From: Chionis minor
Taxonomy: Eukaryota; Chordata; Aves; Charadriiformes; Chionididae
Length of the DNA: 64,000 nt
Assembly (NCBI GenBank): GCA_013398295.1
Contig: VZSF01003599.1
Location: 1,340,469 to 1,404,468 of the forward strand
Reading direction: 5' to 3'
Shown one piece after another: positions 1-13,425 of this stretch. The translations under genes and the position numbers were made by a program. The notes under the pieces are model-generated. The model was not told the origin of the DNA, searched no databases, and worked only from the letters and a program-made list of their open reading frames with translations. The stretch's first letter is position 1; the number at the start of each line of letters is the position of its first letter.

Positions 1-3000
1 TTTGATGACTACTTGTCCAGGGCAGAAGGCAAGTTGTATTGCGAGAGCCGTGCAATCTACTTCAATTGAGAAGGAAACAAAATCTCTTCAATATTGCCTT
101 TTGCCAGCAGGTCAGGGAAGGACACTGAGGGCATTTGGAAAGTGTGAGAGCTTCCACTAGGCAAAGGGAAAGAATGCTGAGAAAAACCCTTTGCTGCTGG
201 AAAAAGAGGTGAGAATTAAGAAGCTCGCATGAATGAGAAAATACTTCACTGCAAAAACAAAAGGAGTTATTTTCAACCACTGAATATAAAGAAGTAACTG
301 AGACTCAGTTATTTTAGTTTTCCTTTGAGGTGGGGTGAAATCAAATATAAAGCATTTCACATGATCTTGGTTGTGACTTGAATTTATTATAGGCAAAATT
401 AATATTTATTTATTCAGTGAAAAATTATGGTAGTTCAATATTTGTTTTAGTCTGAAACTGAAGTTGAAATTCCAGTTGTTCCTCACAAAGGTTGTTCCAC
501 TGATTTAAACATTCCGGAGCATTTCACTTGTTTTGCTGAACAGAGCAAAGCTTCTTTCCCAGTTTTTCAGTATTAGACTACATGATAGATGCCCGGTATC
601 AGCTAAGTTCTTTAGCCAGAATTTATCTGCAAGAAGTACTTACAGCGATTTTGGGAACCACCTCAGAAAAACAGCTCTGACCTGTAGCCATTTTGTGTAG
701 AAGGGATTGTGTCCTTAGTTCAAACTGCTTTAACTAACGTGAGGGCAGTTTTGCAGTTTGATAGGAAACCAGTTTTCTAGGATAAGGTCAAATACCTGTG
801 TAACTTGCCCCTGGGCTATGGTATAGGCATGTGTGAGGGAACGTGAGGACATTAGACCTCCTGGGACTGTTATGGTGACGGGCATTGTCTGTGGACATAC
901 GATCTGCCTGAAGCAGCCCACAGAGCACAGGAAGATGATATTCTGATTTTCTTTATTATGTGGTCTTCACAATCCCATTCTTTGCTATCAGTTCTTGCTG
1001 TGCAGAGTGGTAGCACGGGCTACAGAGTCTGATCTTTATTTCTTCTTCTTGTCTTCCAACTTCCATAAATTTCTTCTGGCTTGCCCTCGATCTTAATTTT
1101 CTGGACTCTCAGCCTAGTTTTCCAATTATTTTCTCGTAACTCCTACAGGTCAGTACTGGAAGTTCAATATAATCTCAAAAATCTAAGATTATATAGTCAG
1201 TTTTCCTCCATGATTCCTTCCGTTCATCTCAGTGCTAAAAACAAGACTTGGACTTGCAATTGGAAGGGAAACAGCAAAGGCACTGACCTATAACTAAGGA
1301 GGCAAGAGAAAGTGCGAGGACTATGGAGGAATTCACTTACTGAGTGTCTGAGAGAAATATTTACTCAGTTATTGGAGAACAAAATGAAGAGGTACCAGAA
1401 AGCAGCATTTGCAAAGGACCAGTCGGATTTAGACCGGGACGACTACAATAGATCAGCTATTCCTGAGACAGATGTCAAAGAAGCATAAAACATAACTGAA
1501 ACTGGTACAATAATTTCATAGGCTCCAGATGAGATTTTGATAGTGCCTGTCAGTCAGAAGAAGATAAAACAAGTGTGAGAATGTATAGTTTCTCTGACAA
1601 ATTGATCAAACCGGCAGCCAACAACTGTGGCAAGTCAAAGAGCACACCCAAGGGGCTGAGGGAACGGTGCAGTGTCACCAGACAGGAAGGCTAGGGTGGC
1701 TACTGTCCCCAGCTTGAAAAGACAAATGAGAACGTACCTATTGGGGGGGAAAAATGATAGGCTTTAGCACTCCACGGTATGAACTGAAACACTAGAAAAT
1801 TCCTGTTACACCAGATAACACCCTGCTTTCTTTGCATTTTATGGGGAATTTTTCTTCATCCCTCGTTCTTCACTGTGTCCCAACAGCCTTCCACATAAAA
1901 GTTGTAGGCCATAAAGACTTAAGGTTTGACAGAGCTAATTACCTGAGAGTTTATCCTGTGACCTACTGCAACAGTGAAAATCATCTGAGGTTTGTGAACG
2001 TTTCCCCCTGCACCTAAAGGCAGTTACTATCAGGACATCTCTGTGAGGGATCTTCAGTTTTGAATTCACTGTTCCCGATTTAGACTGCCAAAGCCCAGAT
2101 TTGTTAGCACTGCAAATATGCTGCCAAATTCATCGTTCTTTTCTGAAGCTGCTGAAAAAAGAACAGTTGAAAAGAATCTCTTCATGAACTATCCTTTTTA
2201 CTATTATTGATGCAATTTGATTATTTGGTGAGAACCTATAATGCATACAAAGGCATTCTGCACATCAAGACTATAAATACCGTAACAAAGGTCTGCTATA
2301 TATAGTATTCTCCACTTACAAGCATTTCTCTTTTTTCAGGGTCTGATCCAAACCACATGCATAATTCTGATAGGAATAGATGAAAGGATGAAAGGAGCAT
2401 ATGACTGCATAGAAATAGAAAGAAAACAAACAAATAAATGCTTCAACAGTGATTATTGTACCATTACTCTGATCTATTGCTACTCAGATAAAGAGTCTAA
2501 ATAAAAAGGCAAGAAAAGACACAGCTTATGCTGGTATATGTATTTTAAACTACTGCAGCAGAAACAGCAGGGAACATTTAAAGCAATATCCAAAGTTATG
2601 ATAGAACAAAGAGGGGGGAAAAAAAGTAACAGCAGCAGCGAACAACTGTGTAAGGATCACACATCTCAGGTGTTTACCTTGGTTAGCATTTCGTCCGTTT
2701 ACACAAATGAAGCATTAACAAAAGCAAAGAGAAAGGAGCACCGAGATACCATTCAAAATATCAGCCTGCTGGATAGCATTTGGGAAATACCATTTTAATT
2801 CTCAGAGGCATTCATAGTGATATTTACATTATATCTTTTCTAACCTGAAATTGGAACCATTAAATTCAGTCTGAATTCTGGACCTCGAGAAGCTGGTTGA
2901 TTTCAGAAGACAGCAGCTCCAAAGAAATCTACAAGGATGCAAACATGAGGACATAAAGGGAACCTGCACTTGGAAGCAGTATTGTTAAGATGGTCCACAA

Positions 3001-4390
3001 GCTTTCAACCAAACGAGCCAGAAAACCTAAGAGAACCTGCAAACAGCAAAAATTCATATACTTTGAAAACTTCATATACAGAGCTCTGCTGTTGACCATT
3101 TATTAAATGATAATGGAACCGTCTGTTTCTTCAGCTGCAAAGAAGGGATCTCGCTGATTTTCTAACAAATAGTACCACTAAGTGCATATTCCACTGGTGA
3201 AAGATGCTAAATGTCTTTATTGCACAAGTATTTCCAAAGCTAATGACTGTTGTGCAGGGTTCTTTTACACAAGGGCATTGCACATTGCAGAACATACTGA
3301 AAAGCTGCCTTAGTTTAATGGTCTATTCACTCAAAATGCCACTGGAGCACGGAAGATTGTTCTTCTTGGGGACCTCAGCAGCAGTTACTCTCGAGTAAGT
3401 GGGCACCTAGAAATAGAGGTTCAAACATCTTGTACTGGCTCCCCACACAGATCGACAACCCAGAACTAGTACTGCATAGGGCACAGAGAAGACAAAAGAA
3501 ACCCGTGCTTCAGAAAGAAACCTTCATCTCAACTGGAGCTCAAACGCCATGTAATTTAGATAAAAGAACTTAAAGACTAAATACCAGGATTGTGTCTGAT
3601 TCTCTGTGAGTTCTTATCAAGTCAGCTTGGAAGTTCAGAAGAATCCATTTATTCTGGATGCAATATTCCAATTTTTTCAATTTTCATGTCCCATCAGTAA
3701 CGGAAGAGACTAGCCAATGGTCTTCCACCAGTCCATCTCATCACCACCACCACCCACTATGTTTGCAACTTACTAATGTGAAGGAGCTTAAAATAAACCC
3801 CAAAGACTTGAAGGGGCAGAGAAGGAATGAAATATTTCTAAGATCTGTACCATCTGCCAAAGGACCATTTTTTCATTGTAAGTGGTTTGTTGCATCATTA
3901 ATACAGATATTCAAAAATATTTTCTTTGATAGTTTAGTAACATGGATTATAACAGAAAGAAATATAAAAACATCTTTATGACATGTTTTTATAAGAAGCT
4001 TTTTATGTTCCCTTTGTCATGTTGCTGTTTGAAAAGGTTTAGACAACTTATTAATTGTAACATCATGGGATGGGCTCTACTTAAGCTCTTAGAATTTTTT
4101 AATCACACAGATACTTTTACCATATCTTTATTTTTTTTCCCTTACCCTATTCTTCTTTTCTATTCTTACAGGCCTCTGAGTTGTTCACGTTGTCCAGCGA
4201 TCAGGACAGTCAAAATGCCACATTCCATTTTCTAACTCAGCCACTAGTAATTTATTATTTTTGTGTGGCAAAATGCACATTCTCATCTGAGATGAGGGGA
4301 AGATGCTATACAAACAGCAAGTAAAACAGGTCCTGCTCTGAACAACTTGCAATGACAAGTAGATGAGATAGTTTAAAAGGGAAAGGGAAA
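1..4390. other. AT-rich non-coding stretch, no gene recognised
   Basis: No open frame here looks like a real gene. The longest frames are about 60-110 codons, many lack an ATG start, and none shows a known motif. A pyrimidine-rich tract followed by CAG at about 4,125-4,171 resembles a plus-strand splice acceptor. No convincing donor or coding frame follows it. If the minus-strand signal-peptide exon at 13.4 kb is real, this DNA could be its intron or 3' flank. That is inference from position only. Confidence 0.6.
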
Positions 4391-4480
4391 GCAGAGAACT
4401 GAAGTGATTTTCCAAAGGTTACAGAAAGCCAATGGGTACCCCGAGTCCTAAATCATCATCGTGAACCACTACATTCTCCA
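4391..4480 (-). repeat. MIR-type SINE relic (reverse orientation)
   Basis: The segment reads like the reverse complement of the tRNA-related half of a MIR/CORE-SINE. It has a GAAGTGATTTTCCAAAGGTTACA-like stretch (family: gaagtgacttgcccaaggtcaca), then GAGTCCTAAATC (family: B-box region gattcgaacc) and AACCACTAC. It is heavily diverged, as expected for an amniote-age element in a bird. The assignment is by eye and the ends are uncertain. Confidence 0.5.
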
Positions 4481-7400
4481 GCTTTCATAAAGAAGAGAAT
4501 GCCAACAAGGTAAAATGATTGCATTTCTGTAAAAGGATAATAATACATGACGAAAAAATGAGACAGGAAATAATGCTTTATAAGGTCATTTAAAAGAATA
4601 AACTAGTACTATTAGAAGACCTTTCCAAGCTATCAGTCATTTTCCTATTTTAAAGTCTATCAAATAGACATATTTCTGCCTCCGCAAAATATCAAACAGT
4701 ATGTAATCCTCAATTTTCTTGGAGAAGCCAATGTTCACGGATGGTTTTTCTGAAGAGATTTTGTTTATTTTTTAAAAATACAGAGCATGCTGTCAGAGCT
4801 GTAGTACAGGCTGGCTCAGTGGAAACCCATTAAAACCACTTTACTGGGCAGATGGTGTCAAAGAGTCAGAAGTATGTAACAGAATCCTACTGTGCACAAG
4901 TGCTCAGTATGCAAGAAATCATCTCTTATCAGACAACTGCTGCAGGGGACACAGTCAACCACAAAGGAGAGAGCAGAGCGCAGCTAAAGTCGTGATAGCC
5001 TTACAACTGTTTGCCCAACAATATGGAAAAAGATATGGAATAAGAGAACCTTAACTGATAAACCCTGAGTAAACAGGGGAAGATCTATTGAGAGCATCAT
5101 AGCAAGCTTTAAAAGCAATAAATTGCTTTTATTGTTATTCACTCAAGGTGTGACTACTCTTTGTCATTACGAGGGATATCACAACTCAGAAAGACTAAAA
5201 TAAGATTTGAAAAGTGTCCACTACATTTTGGCTCACCATCTTTTCACACCCTGATTTAGAGGACTGCTGAGCAGTTGGCATTTCAGCAGGATTTCTAAGA
5301 ATGAGAACAAAGAAATTCTTTAGAGATATCTGGAAATAGCGGCCTTGCCGCCACAGTCTAGAAGATGACAAATTTCAATTAGTCATATATCGGATGTGCA
5401 CTAGCACACCAGTAGATTATGTGACACTCCTTTTGCATATGTTCCTTTGCCATCCTCTTCTACAGAGGGTAGGCCAAGTTTTTCTAGTGTTTTAATATGA
5501 GCCTAATTCTGTAGGCGAGCTTAACATGTAACAAAACACCTAACTCTGAGTTAAACAGATCCTGTGATCTGAGTTAAGATCCTAAACGGCATATACACAG
5601 TTAAAATTAGTGTAAGTGGGACAGATTAGTCAAAACTCTAAAAGTAGTCATCATATGCTGCTTACAGAGTAACAAAGTGCGGTAAAACTTACAGAGTGTG
5701 TATGCAGCTCTTTCCTCTGCTGGGCAGAAGCAGAATTCCTCAATTCTGCCCCAGCTCCCATCTTGTTGGCCACATCGATATCCTTCTTCAGCTCAAGAGG
5801 TACAGGCTTGTGAACCTGAGCAAACTAGATCCTATTTTTATTCCTGAAAACGTGCTAAAGATGACAGGAGAGTAACTGCTGTTATATGGTGCTTTTACAC
5901 ATTTATTACGCTGGGAAGTTTTGTCAGAGCTGAATAGTTCCTTCAACAGTAGCGCGAAACACAATCCAATGAAATAACATCAAGACCTCCTTCATACCAG
6001 GAAAACCTGACAATGCACTAAGAGCAAGGTAGAAAGTTAAAAGTAGGAATTTGGCATCCGCAGACAAGAAAACTAACTACCCAATGTGTACTACCAAATT
6101 AAAATTAACCAAGCAAGACTGATTACATTAAGACAGAGATGCAAAACTCTGAAGGATAAATACAGCTATTTCAAGTGCAGGCACGTGCAAATCACCACTA
6201 TTTTCTTTTCTTGAAGACAAACTGAATGAGTCACCATGGCTCAGCACAAAATGGACAATACGATTATGTGCTAATCCAGGATCTTTAATAAGTAAGTGGA
6301 TTGAAGACTAAGTGGTATTCTTTCCTTTCTTATATTATGGATTGGATTAATATTTAGAGACAGTATTGGCTAGTTGTCTCTGCCAGCTTTGGATTCCTCC
6401 TCTTGTACAATGAATTTACATAATGTGCACTGAAGACATAAAATGCACACTTTTAAAAATATAAATAAAAAGCAAGTAAGTGATGTCGAGTGCCAACAAA
6501 ATTCAAGGTTCTAAGATCATTTAGCATCAGACGGGACCAACCTCTCTGACTCGGAGGATGTTTTTAACTTGCAAGACATGCAGCCTCATCTGTGTATCTG
6601 TGTGAGTATCTGGACATGTGCCTTGTTCCCCAGCAAGAGCTTGCAGCCTGCCGGCTCAACCCTCTGCCTACCTTGGAAGCAAATAGATCAAAAGGCGTGC
6701 TGTAGAGCAGCCTGGTTCAGCTAGACCGGACACTTCTCCTCTTGCTTCTTAGTCTACCTCATAAAGTTGTATACGCCGAGAATAGAGAGTGTATTGGTAT
6801 CTTTCCACACTTGCGCTTGGTGCGCTCATTATTATTAGCCCTGCTACTCTCTTCTGCATAACTAGCCAGGTCATTTATTTTGCTCTTTTTATAGGATGTT
6901 AGTTATTCAGCATCCTTCCCCCTTCTCATGTTTTACAGTCTATGTGGTCATTTTTACATGTGGTTTTATTTTGCTTCTTTGAGCTGCAAAACTGCAAACT
7001 AACAGAGCCCAATGTGTTCCACCAAGGAGAAGAAGAGCTATTAAGATTAAAAGACACTATTAGCAGAAAAGCAAATGAGTATAAAATGGTATAAAATTAA
7101 GGCTGGAAAATGGTTACTAACGAGTACCATATCAAATTTCTGGAACACCGTAGCCAAACCATCCTACACTGTATTGTGACAAAAGCCTTTATTTACAAAT
7201 AAACCCCCAAATAACTAAACAAAGAAAGTATCTTTAAAAACAGAGCCAGATGGGCCTGTGAGAAGGTGAAGGGACCACAGGAAGAGGGAAGAGGCCTTCT
7301 ATTTTCTAAATTTGGGGAAATGTGACATCAGCATAGATGCATCCGCTACCAAGCACTTCTGCATCGTCTGTGCAAGAAACAAAAATGTGTGCATCTTGCT

Positions 7401-7759
7401 GAGCAACTTTCATGGAGACAATTGTCTGCAACACAGAAAATTCCCTCCAGAAACCTTTCTGGAAACCTTAATTTAAAAAAAACCCAACAAGACTGAGGGT
7501 GTAAGAACAAACAAACATTCTCTGTGAGTACAGCAGAAGCATTTTAGGAAGTTAATTGACCCTACAGTGCAGATGCTGTCGAGTGACTGGCAGACTACTC
7601 CTACGTTGCTTCACTGAACCACTACTCGATGCTGATTTAAGTGAACCTCTGCTGCACTGGATTAGAACCACTCACACCATCGGTGATTGTGTCTGAAGTA
7701 CTGAGGCAACACCAAACAGTTCAGAGAGATACTTTAAATTACTACACTTAGTCTCACGA
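4481..7759. other. AT-rich non-coding stretch
   Basis: No coding region is supported. At about 5,545-5,580 two short direct repeats of TCTGAGTTAA lie in a stretch resembling decayed amniote interspersed repeats, but I cannot assign a family. No satellite or long homopolymer stands out, and there is no exon with paired splice signals. Confidence 0.5.
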
Positions 7760-8030
7760 CAGTGGTTTTTCACAACCCTGTTAAGGACAAGAGCTGCCTA
7801 ACTTTTTGAAAGAAATCCAGAGCATCTTACACAGTATTGTCACAAAGCTTTTTGTTTACAACCAAACGCAAACTGGGATGCACTCTGAAAGCGTCCTTGT
7901 TACTTCTGTTTCCTCCCCTTGTTTTTTTCTAGCTTGCACGCATAAGGTTTCTGGCACCGGTTTCACAACACTGCTCAGATGTTCTATGAATCACTGCTGG
8001 TGTGTGGGCCACAGGCTGAAAAATACCACT
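7760..8030. mobile_element. degenerate hAT-type (MER5/Charlie-like) non-autonomous DNA transposon
   Basis: The left end reads CAGTGGTTTTTCACAACC, close to the hAT/Charlie terminal repeat CAGTGGTTCTCAACC. The right end reads GGCTGAAAAATACCACTC, close to the inverted copy GGTTGAGAACCACTG. Just inside the right end is CTGCTGGTGTGTGGGCCACAG, which resembles the subterminal CTGCTGGTCCGTGGACCACA of MER5-like elements. The span of about 271 bp fits a non-autonomous copy. No transposase is present and no intact 8-bp target duplication is visible. The family is assigned by eye, and boundaries could be a few bases off. Confidence 0.5.
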
Positions 8031-8306
8031 CCAGAAAACTCTTGTCTACACCCTGAATTAAAGCCTACTACAGGCAGTGAAACCCCATACGCTGACTGTA
8101 ATGGGCTCTGGATCACACCCACTGTGGATCAACAGATAGATATAATATCTTATATCGGAGACCTGGAAGTTATATCATCCTCTAGGCCAAGTTTAAGTCA
8201 CACTACTGAAGTAGAAAGTGGAAGCTTGCATAGATACTACACAGGCTGTGCCTCTTTGGAGGATGAAGTCTTTCAATCCATTAGCTCTGTGGGGCCACCA
8301 GACTAA
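7806..8306 (+). other. 166-codon open frame, probably non-coding
   Basis: This plus-strand frame stays open for 166 codons, one of the longest in the window, but its start is not an ATG (a TTG at 7,806). No domain, signal peptide or repeat is recognisable. Its first half lies inside the degenerate hAT element, which argues for a chance frame in transposon-derived DNA. A pyrimidine tract ending in CTAG near 7,931 could mimic a splice acceptor, with no good donor downstream. In a 64-kb AT-rich window one frame of this length by chance is plausible. Confidence 0.15.
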
Positions 8307-8755
8307 CACCTTGCACTGGAATTAAGTCTATTCAATAAAAGGACATGAGGAAGTCAATCCTCATTCTACAGTTAATTTCCCCCCCACGGAGGAGGGTGAA
8401 ATAGCCTAACATCCTCAAATATGTACTTTAAATCTGCTCATAATAATTAGTGTTATCTAAATGTCTCTGAACTATTTAAAATCCACTTCATTTTGAACGG
8501 CCATTAATAATGCAGCAGGCAATATTACAAAGACTGGTGAAAATCAAGTAATTTAATGTAACACTTTCTAAACCAAACCTGCTATGAATCTCAGCTGCCT
8601 CTTCAGCTTCTCTGCAATCAATCTGTCTGGAGTCATGTTTATGTATCCTAGGACCCGTGATAGACTGCCACTAGACTTGGCATCCACAACTACCTCAGGA
8701 GGTTGATTTAATGCGAATGCAGCATGAAAAATCAGATTATCTTTTGATTCTCTCT

Positions 8756-8795
8756 TTTATTAAATAAAACTGATCTTTATTGAATAAAGCTGCTT
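8756..8795. repeat. two-copy 20-bp tandem duplication
   Basis: Two adjacent 20-bp units match at 16 of 20 positions: TTTATTAAATAAAACTGATC and TTTATTGAATAAAGCTGCTT. A partial third unit (TTATTAATAT) follows. Both units contain AATAAA, and also TTTATT, its reverse complement. This makes the region look like a polyadenylation cluster on either strand, but it may simply be low-complexity DNA. Confidence 0.5.
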
Positions 8796-10117
8796 TTATT
8801 AATATCTAAAACATTGGTTGGTGTCACAGAGCCCGCCAGTTCTATGGAACTAATAAAAGGAAAGACAGAAGTAAAAAATGAAAACATTACAGGGAAATAT
8901 TAGAAACCAAATCACATTATGGCAGTATTGCAGCTGACAAATAAAACACAGGTCTAGCTACAGCATTTTTTGGTTTAGTCTGAATTTATTATTCTTACTA
9001 AAAGAAAAGAAATCAGAATGGGGCTTCTCCCAGAAGTACACTGTGGCAAGAAACACAGTAAGAACAAAAAAGAGCAATTTAGTTTTCCCCCTTCCCTTGT
9101 ACAATGTCTTGAAGGACTGGAAGTTCAATGCAGCTGGGACAAAGTACAAAAACGTTGGGTTTAGGGGAACCGCTTGAACTTCAAGCTAGAAAGATTTCCT
9201 TTAACTTTTGGGTTTTTAACGAAACTTTTTGGGTTTCTGCACATAGGCAAAGCTTATGAGAAAAACTCTTACTGACCACACCTGTACTTTATGCTTATCT
9301 AAGTAGAGATTATCTGACAACAGCAGACATAAAATACATGTCACTTGCGCAGCCAGAACAACAGATGCCTGGGATGAGTCTGTCCACAAGTAATGTCAGC
9401 ACTGGTACTTTGAGAAAAAGAACGTGTCTCTCATCATCTCAATCAAAATCTGCCAACATGAACTGAAAGGTAATCCTAAACTCCCGTCTAGTCACCACCA
9501 AGAAGGAGGGGGGGGGGGAAGAAAATGTATCTTAAATCAAATATAATAATCTTCAGGTTTAGTCCTATATACAGCACTATTTTCCATTACTAATATACTA
9601 CCAGCGTTCCACAGCAATGAACTCCAAACTGTGTAGTGCTGAAACACAGGCTGTTGCACTCCTCAACTTTTCATCTTCCATGCTCCACTTATACTAAGTC
9701 CACAGTGCAGTTCAATGCCAGTGGGAGACCTGCACATAAAGATCTTCAGAAGTGGCCCACCGCCTTCTGGAAGATGGAACGTAACTAAAAAGCTCAGCTG
9801 TGGAGTCCTTTGTACACCACCACCCCCGCTGGAGCCAGTGGATGCACAAGTGAGATTGAAGAGGCTTCCTGTCCAGCTACAATTCACAAAGATATAATCC
9901 GCTGAAATCGCAAGTGAAGTATTTCAGCAATGACTGTGGACAGAATGACATATTCTGATCCTAAGTACCATCATGGAATCAGTGAAATTGCATAGAGAAA
10001 GCCAAGTACAGAGTTTCCATAATGAGACAAAAAAATCTACAATGTAAGATTCAATGGAAATCAAGAGGGTTCAAAGAATACAGTAATGTGGATCATTCCA
10101 AAGGAAACAGAGGGAAT

Positions 10118-10341
10118 TTAAATCCAAATATCCAGATACTTCTCTCCTCTAATGTAACCAAAACTAAATGTTTGGGGGGTTGGTTTCTGGGAGATTTCTA
10201 CACACATACACTTTCCTGTAACAGAAGATTGGCATCCCTGCAAATGTGCTATCCACATCTCTGGCCTATGGGGAACACTCTTCGGGGTAGACAGGGTAAT
10301 CCTGCCTAATACAGTTGCCAAGCCTCCACGTTTATAAAAAC
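10118..10341 (-). other. speculative minus-strand exon after a strong acceptor
   Basis: On the minus strand a long pyrimidine tract (TTTTCTTTTTCTCTCAG) ends at 10,342, a good splice acceptor. If spliced to the signal-peptide exon at 13,426-13,480 (phase 1), the reading frame stays open for about 74 codons, to a TAA at 10,118-10,120. The peptide would have a cluster GCQSSVTGKCMCVE but no recognised domain. No convincing internal donor is visible. An open frame of this size after an arbitrary acceptor is not rare, so this is only a candidate. Confidence 0.12.
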
Positions 10342-11017
10342 CTGAGAGAAAAAGAAAATCAAAACAGCAGCTCTGTGGCCTGAGATCTCATTAGAAAGCG
10401 ACTTGCAGGAAGATTTCATCCCAGGATGACAGAGAAGAGCATGGAATGCTCAGCAGACCACAAGCAGAAAAAGTCACTAAAATATCCACTTGTTTTGTTA
10501 CTGTCAACTTAGACCTGAAATTTGAAATTAATTAAATCAGGTTGCTTAGCTGAAAACAAACATTCATAATGTAAAAGGCTCCTCACTCTTAAGCCTCACA
10601 ATATACATCCTCAAATTGTTTAGCATCTTACAGGAGATGCTCAGTGCATTATAGACTTAAGCCAAGCACGGAACCTCATGTTGAAGGAAAGCATTAAAGT
10701 TTTTATTCTAATCCAATGAAGCGAATAAGAGGTTTTCCCCTTAAACAAGGGAACAAAACACCCACGTTACTGTACCTGTTGTATTGGTCTACGTTTTCAT
10801 GAACATCAACTGGACTTGGTTATTTTTTAATTGAAGATTTCTGAAGAATTTTTTTTTTCATAGTTGATACCAAACAGCAAAATGGCCAACTGACTGATGG
10901 TAAGCATTGGCTCCCTAGAACTGACTCAAGAAAACTCCTACTTGAAGACACAAAGCTGTGAAATGGAGCTACCCCCATAACTACAGGTACCTCGCCTTAT
11001 AATCGCTCTCCTTTGTC

Positions 11018-11049
11018 TATATATATATATGTACACACACACATATATA
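11018..11049. repeat. compound TA/CA microsatellite
   Basis: An alternating TA run passes into GTACACACACACA and back into TATATA. It is a simple-sequence repeat with no associated gene. Similar shorter TA runs occur at about 16,839-16,850 and 18,408-18,419. Confidence 0.85.
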
Positions 11050-13425
11050 GAATTAGACTGACAACATATTCAAATACATGGATTATGTCATCAGTAACAA
11101 ATTGTTCTGATAAGAACATTAAGCTTGTTATTGAAAACAACATTTCATTTCTCAGGCTGGAGCTATTTTCTGCATTTACAAGACAAAAGCAAAGCAAAAC
11201 CGCAATAGTATTCTCAAGTCTTCAACATTATTACCTGAAAGATTTGGAAACTGTGCAGTAAAAAGGTGCGTTGCCATGGTTCTGAGTAATCAGCAACAGG
11301 CCTGTACACAATAGACAGCTGATTGCTGCTGCATGTTAAAAGATTTTTTATCTCTTTAGGAAAACTTTGTCATCATGTCATAAATGAGAGTTTTTCTATT
11401 AGCAATAGAAAGGCATCAAAGAAACATGCCCTGTAGTAGTAATCAAGTCTGATTATTTTTTTGGTTTCATCTTCGTACGGGGTTGGGGAGAATTAACCTT
11501 TTACATTGTGAAGTTTATACTGTAAATCTCTGGAACACTGGTCTTTTCAGAGTGTACTAAGGCACAGTAGTACAGATGGAGTTTTTTACCAAGTATGGAA
11601 ATAGACAATGACATTAAAGATATCTGTATTACTAAACAGCAAAAAGTCCCAGCAATCACACAGTGGTATACCTAAAGTGCAAAATAAAGAGCACAGACAA
11701 TACTAGTAATTCTAATGGGATCTTGTGTATCTGGTTTCAAGATATATCAGATTTAATGAGACTTCACAATCACAATACACAGAAAACTTTCACTCATCAG
11801 TTTTTATAGCATTTCTTTCCACCTGAGACCTCCTTTCCAAGTTCAATTTTTCTGCCTGTATTTACCTTTCAAAGGAGATGTAAGTACCATTTAAGAGTAA
11901 AATCATATATGAATGTTATAATTGCTGAGCTGGCAACAAAACAAACCCTGTACTCTGGAGGACTGAAATGCCACTTATGCTCCAGGCTTGGAATAAGCTG
12001 CAATCTCAGGCCAACGCTGTGTTAAGGCAGCATTAAGGCTGCAAACTGAAACACACCAAAAAATAGGCGATGAAAAAGTTAATATTCTTACTGCATTGTT
12101 AGCCTATCCAAAGTTCTGATATTGCTTATAATAAAATGCATAATTTACAACCTAGCTAGGAAATCAAAAGCTACTGGTGGGCAATGTGAATGAAGAAATC
12201 CTTTGAAAAGACTCCGGCTTGCAATGCCTGCTGCTAATGCATTTCCAATTGCAACTTTAAAACTCTACTTCTGTAGGTACTGCACTTAGGCAACAGTTGA
12301 GGACACTTATAATTTTGTTCCTTTCTTTCCAAGGGAAAAATGAGAAGTGAATTTGATACAGAGAACCACCACACAAATCCATAGCTGTATGTTTTGCCTT
12401 CTGTCTGGACACAAAGTAATTAGTAAAAATAACTCGAGAAAAAAGAAAAGTGCTGATATCTGGAAGCGTAAAGAGGCATTGTAACTAAGACCCTTTTTAA
12501 ACAGTGATGTTTATAAGCAGAACTCTTCATCAGTATATTTGCAAAATCATAGATTGCACGCATATGCTATTATTCCTCTCTTAAGACCAACCACGTGTGA
12601 ACTTTAATTCTGTTTTCCTGCCAAAATATAGCTGTTGATACACAATGTCTCCTCAGTAGAAATGTGCATTTCTCCTAATTTACCTTCCACGGGACTGCTC
12701 AGAATCATCTAAATTAAGTATTGCAAAAATGCATTCACCTTTTGGCTGCAGCCACCGATGAAAACTTTGAAGTTCAAAGGAGGATTTAAATGCACACAAA
12801 AATGTGTGCATTGTCTATATGCTGGTTTTCTGATCCTTCCTGTAAACACACTCGAGGGCAACACAAATATATGACCGAGGCGCCTGAAATCATGCTGCCA
12901 GGCCATTCAAACACTAGTCACCATGCACAATATCAGACACCTGGTTCAGGCTCTCCTCAAGGCTTTTAAACATTTCAACCATTTCTGTGGTCCGGTAAAA
13001 CATTGCCAGCCAGTCTGAGATACCGGATTTTTAGTCTGAAAAATTACTTAGAAGATAACGGTTGGGCAACTAACCTCAATAGCCTGTACCTCTGTAAATT
13101 TCAAATTTCCCGTTAACAAACCCTTCCCAGTCCAAAGCTGAGTTGCCAGCTACGCTCATCACCAGCATCCACCACCTGATCACAACTACCACAGGCAGTG
13201 GTACCTCAGGAAAGAGGTGGGCTGTTGGTCACAGCCGACCAAGAAACAATCCTGTTCAGGGTCTCCTAGGACAATACCTTTGGTTCTGACCAGCACACGA
13301 CTCCCCCCAAGTCCCTCAGTCACGAGCGGCGGGTACCAGCACTGCCGGCATTACAGAGACAGGCTGTGTAGGCAAAATCAACAAGAAACAAGGTGCAGGG
13401 AAACAGAGAAGAGATGGAGCCTTAC

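Larger units (their letters stand above)
8307..13425. other. non-coding stretch, probable intron 1 of the minus-strand gene
   Basis: This lies directly downstream, on the minus strand, of the phase-1 splice donor at 13,425, so it would be intronic if that exon is real. It contains a 20-bp near-tandem duplication at 8,756-8,795, an 11-base G run at 9,508-9,518 and a TA/CA microsatellite at 11,018-11,049. A strong minus-strand splice-acceptor-like site is at 10,341-10,343. No exon can be called with confidence. Confidence 0.45.

Noticed and set aside
4125..4320. Plus-strand exon behind a long pyrimidine tract (CTTACAG at about 4,171)
   Set aside because: The acceptor looks good but no frame stays open to a proper donor. 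The only GTAAAA candidate near 4,320 is weak.
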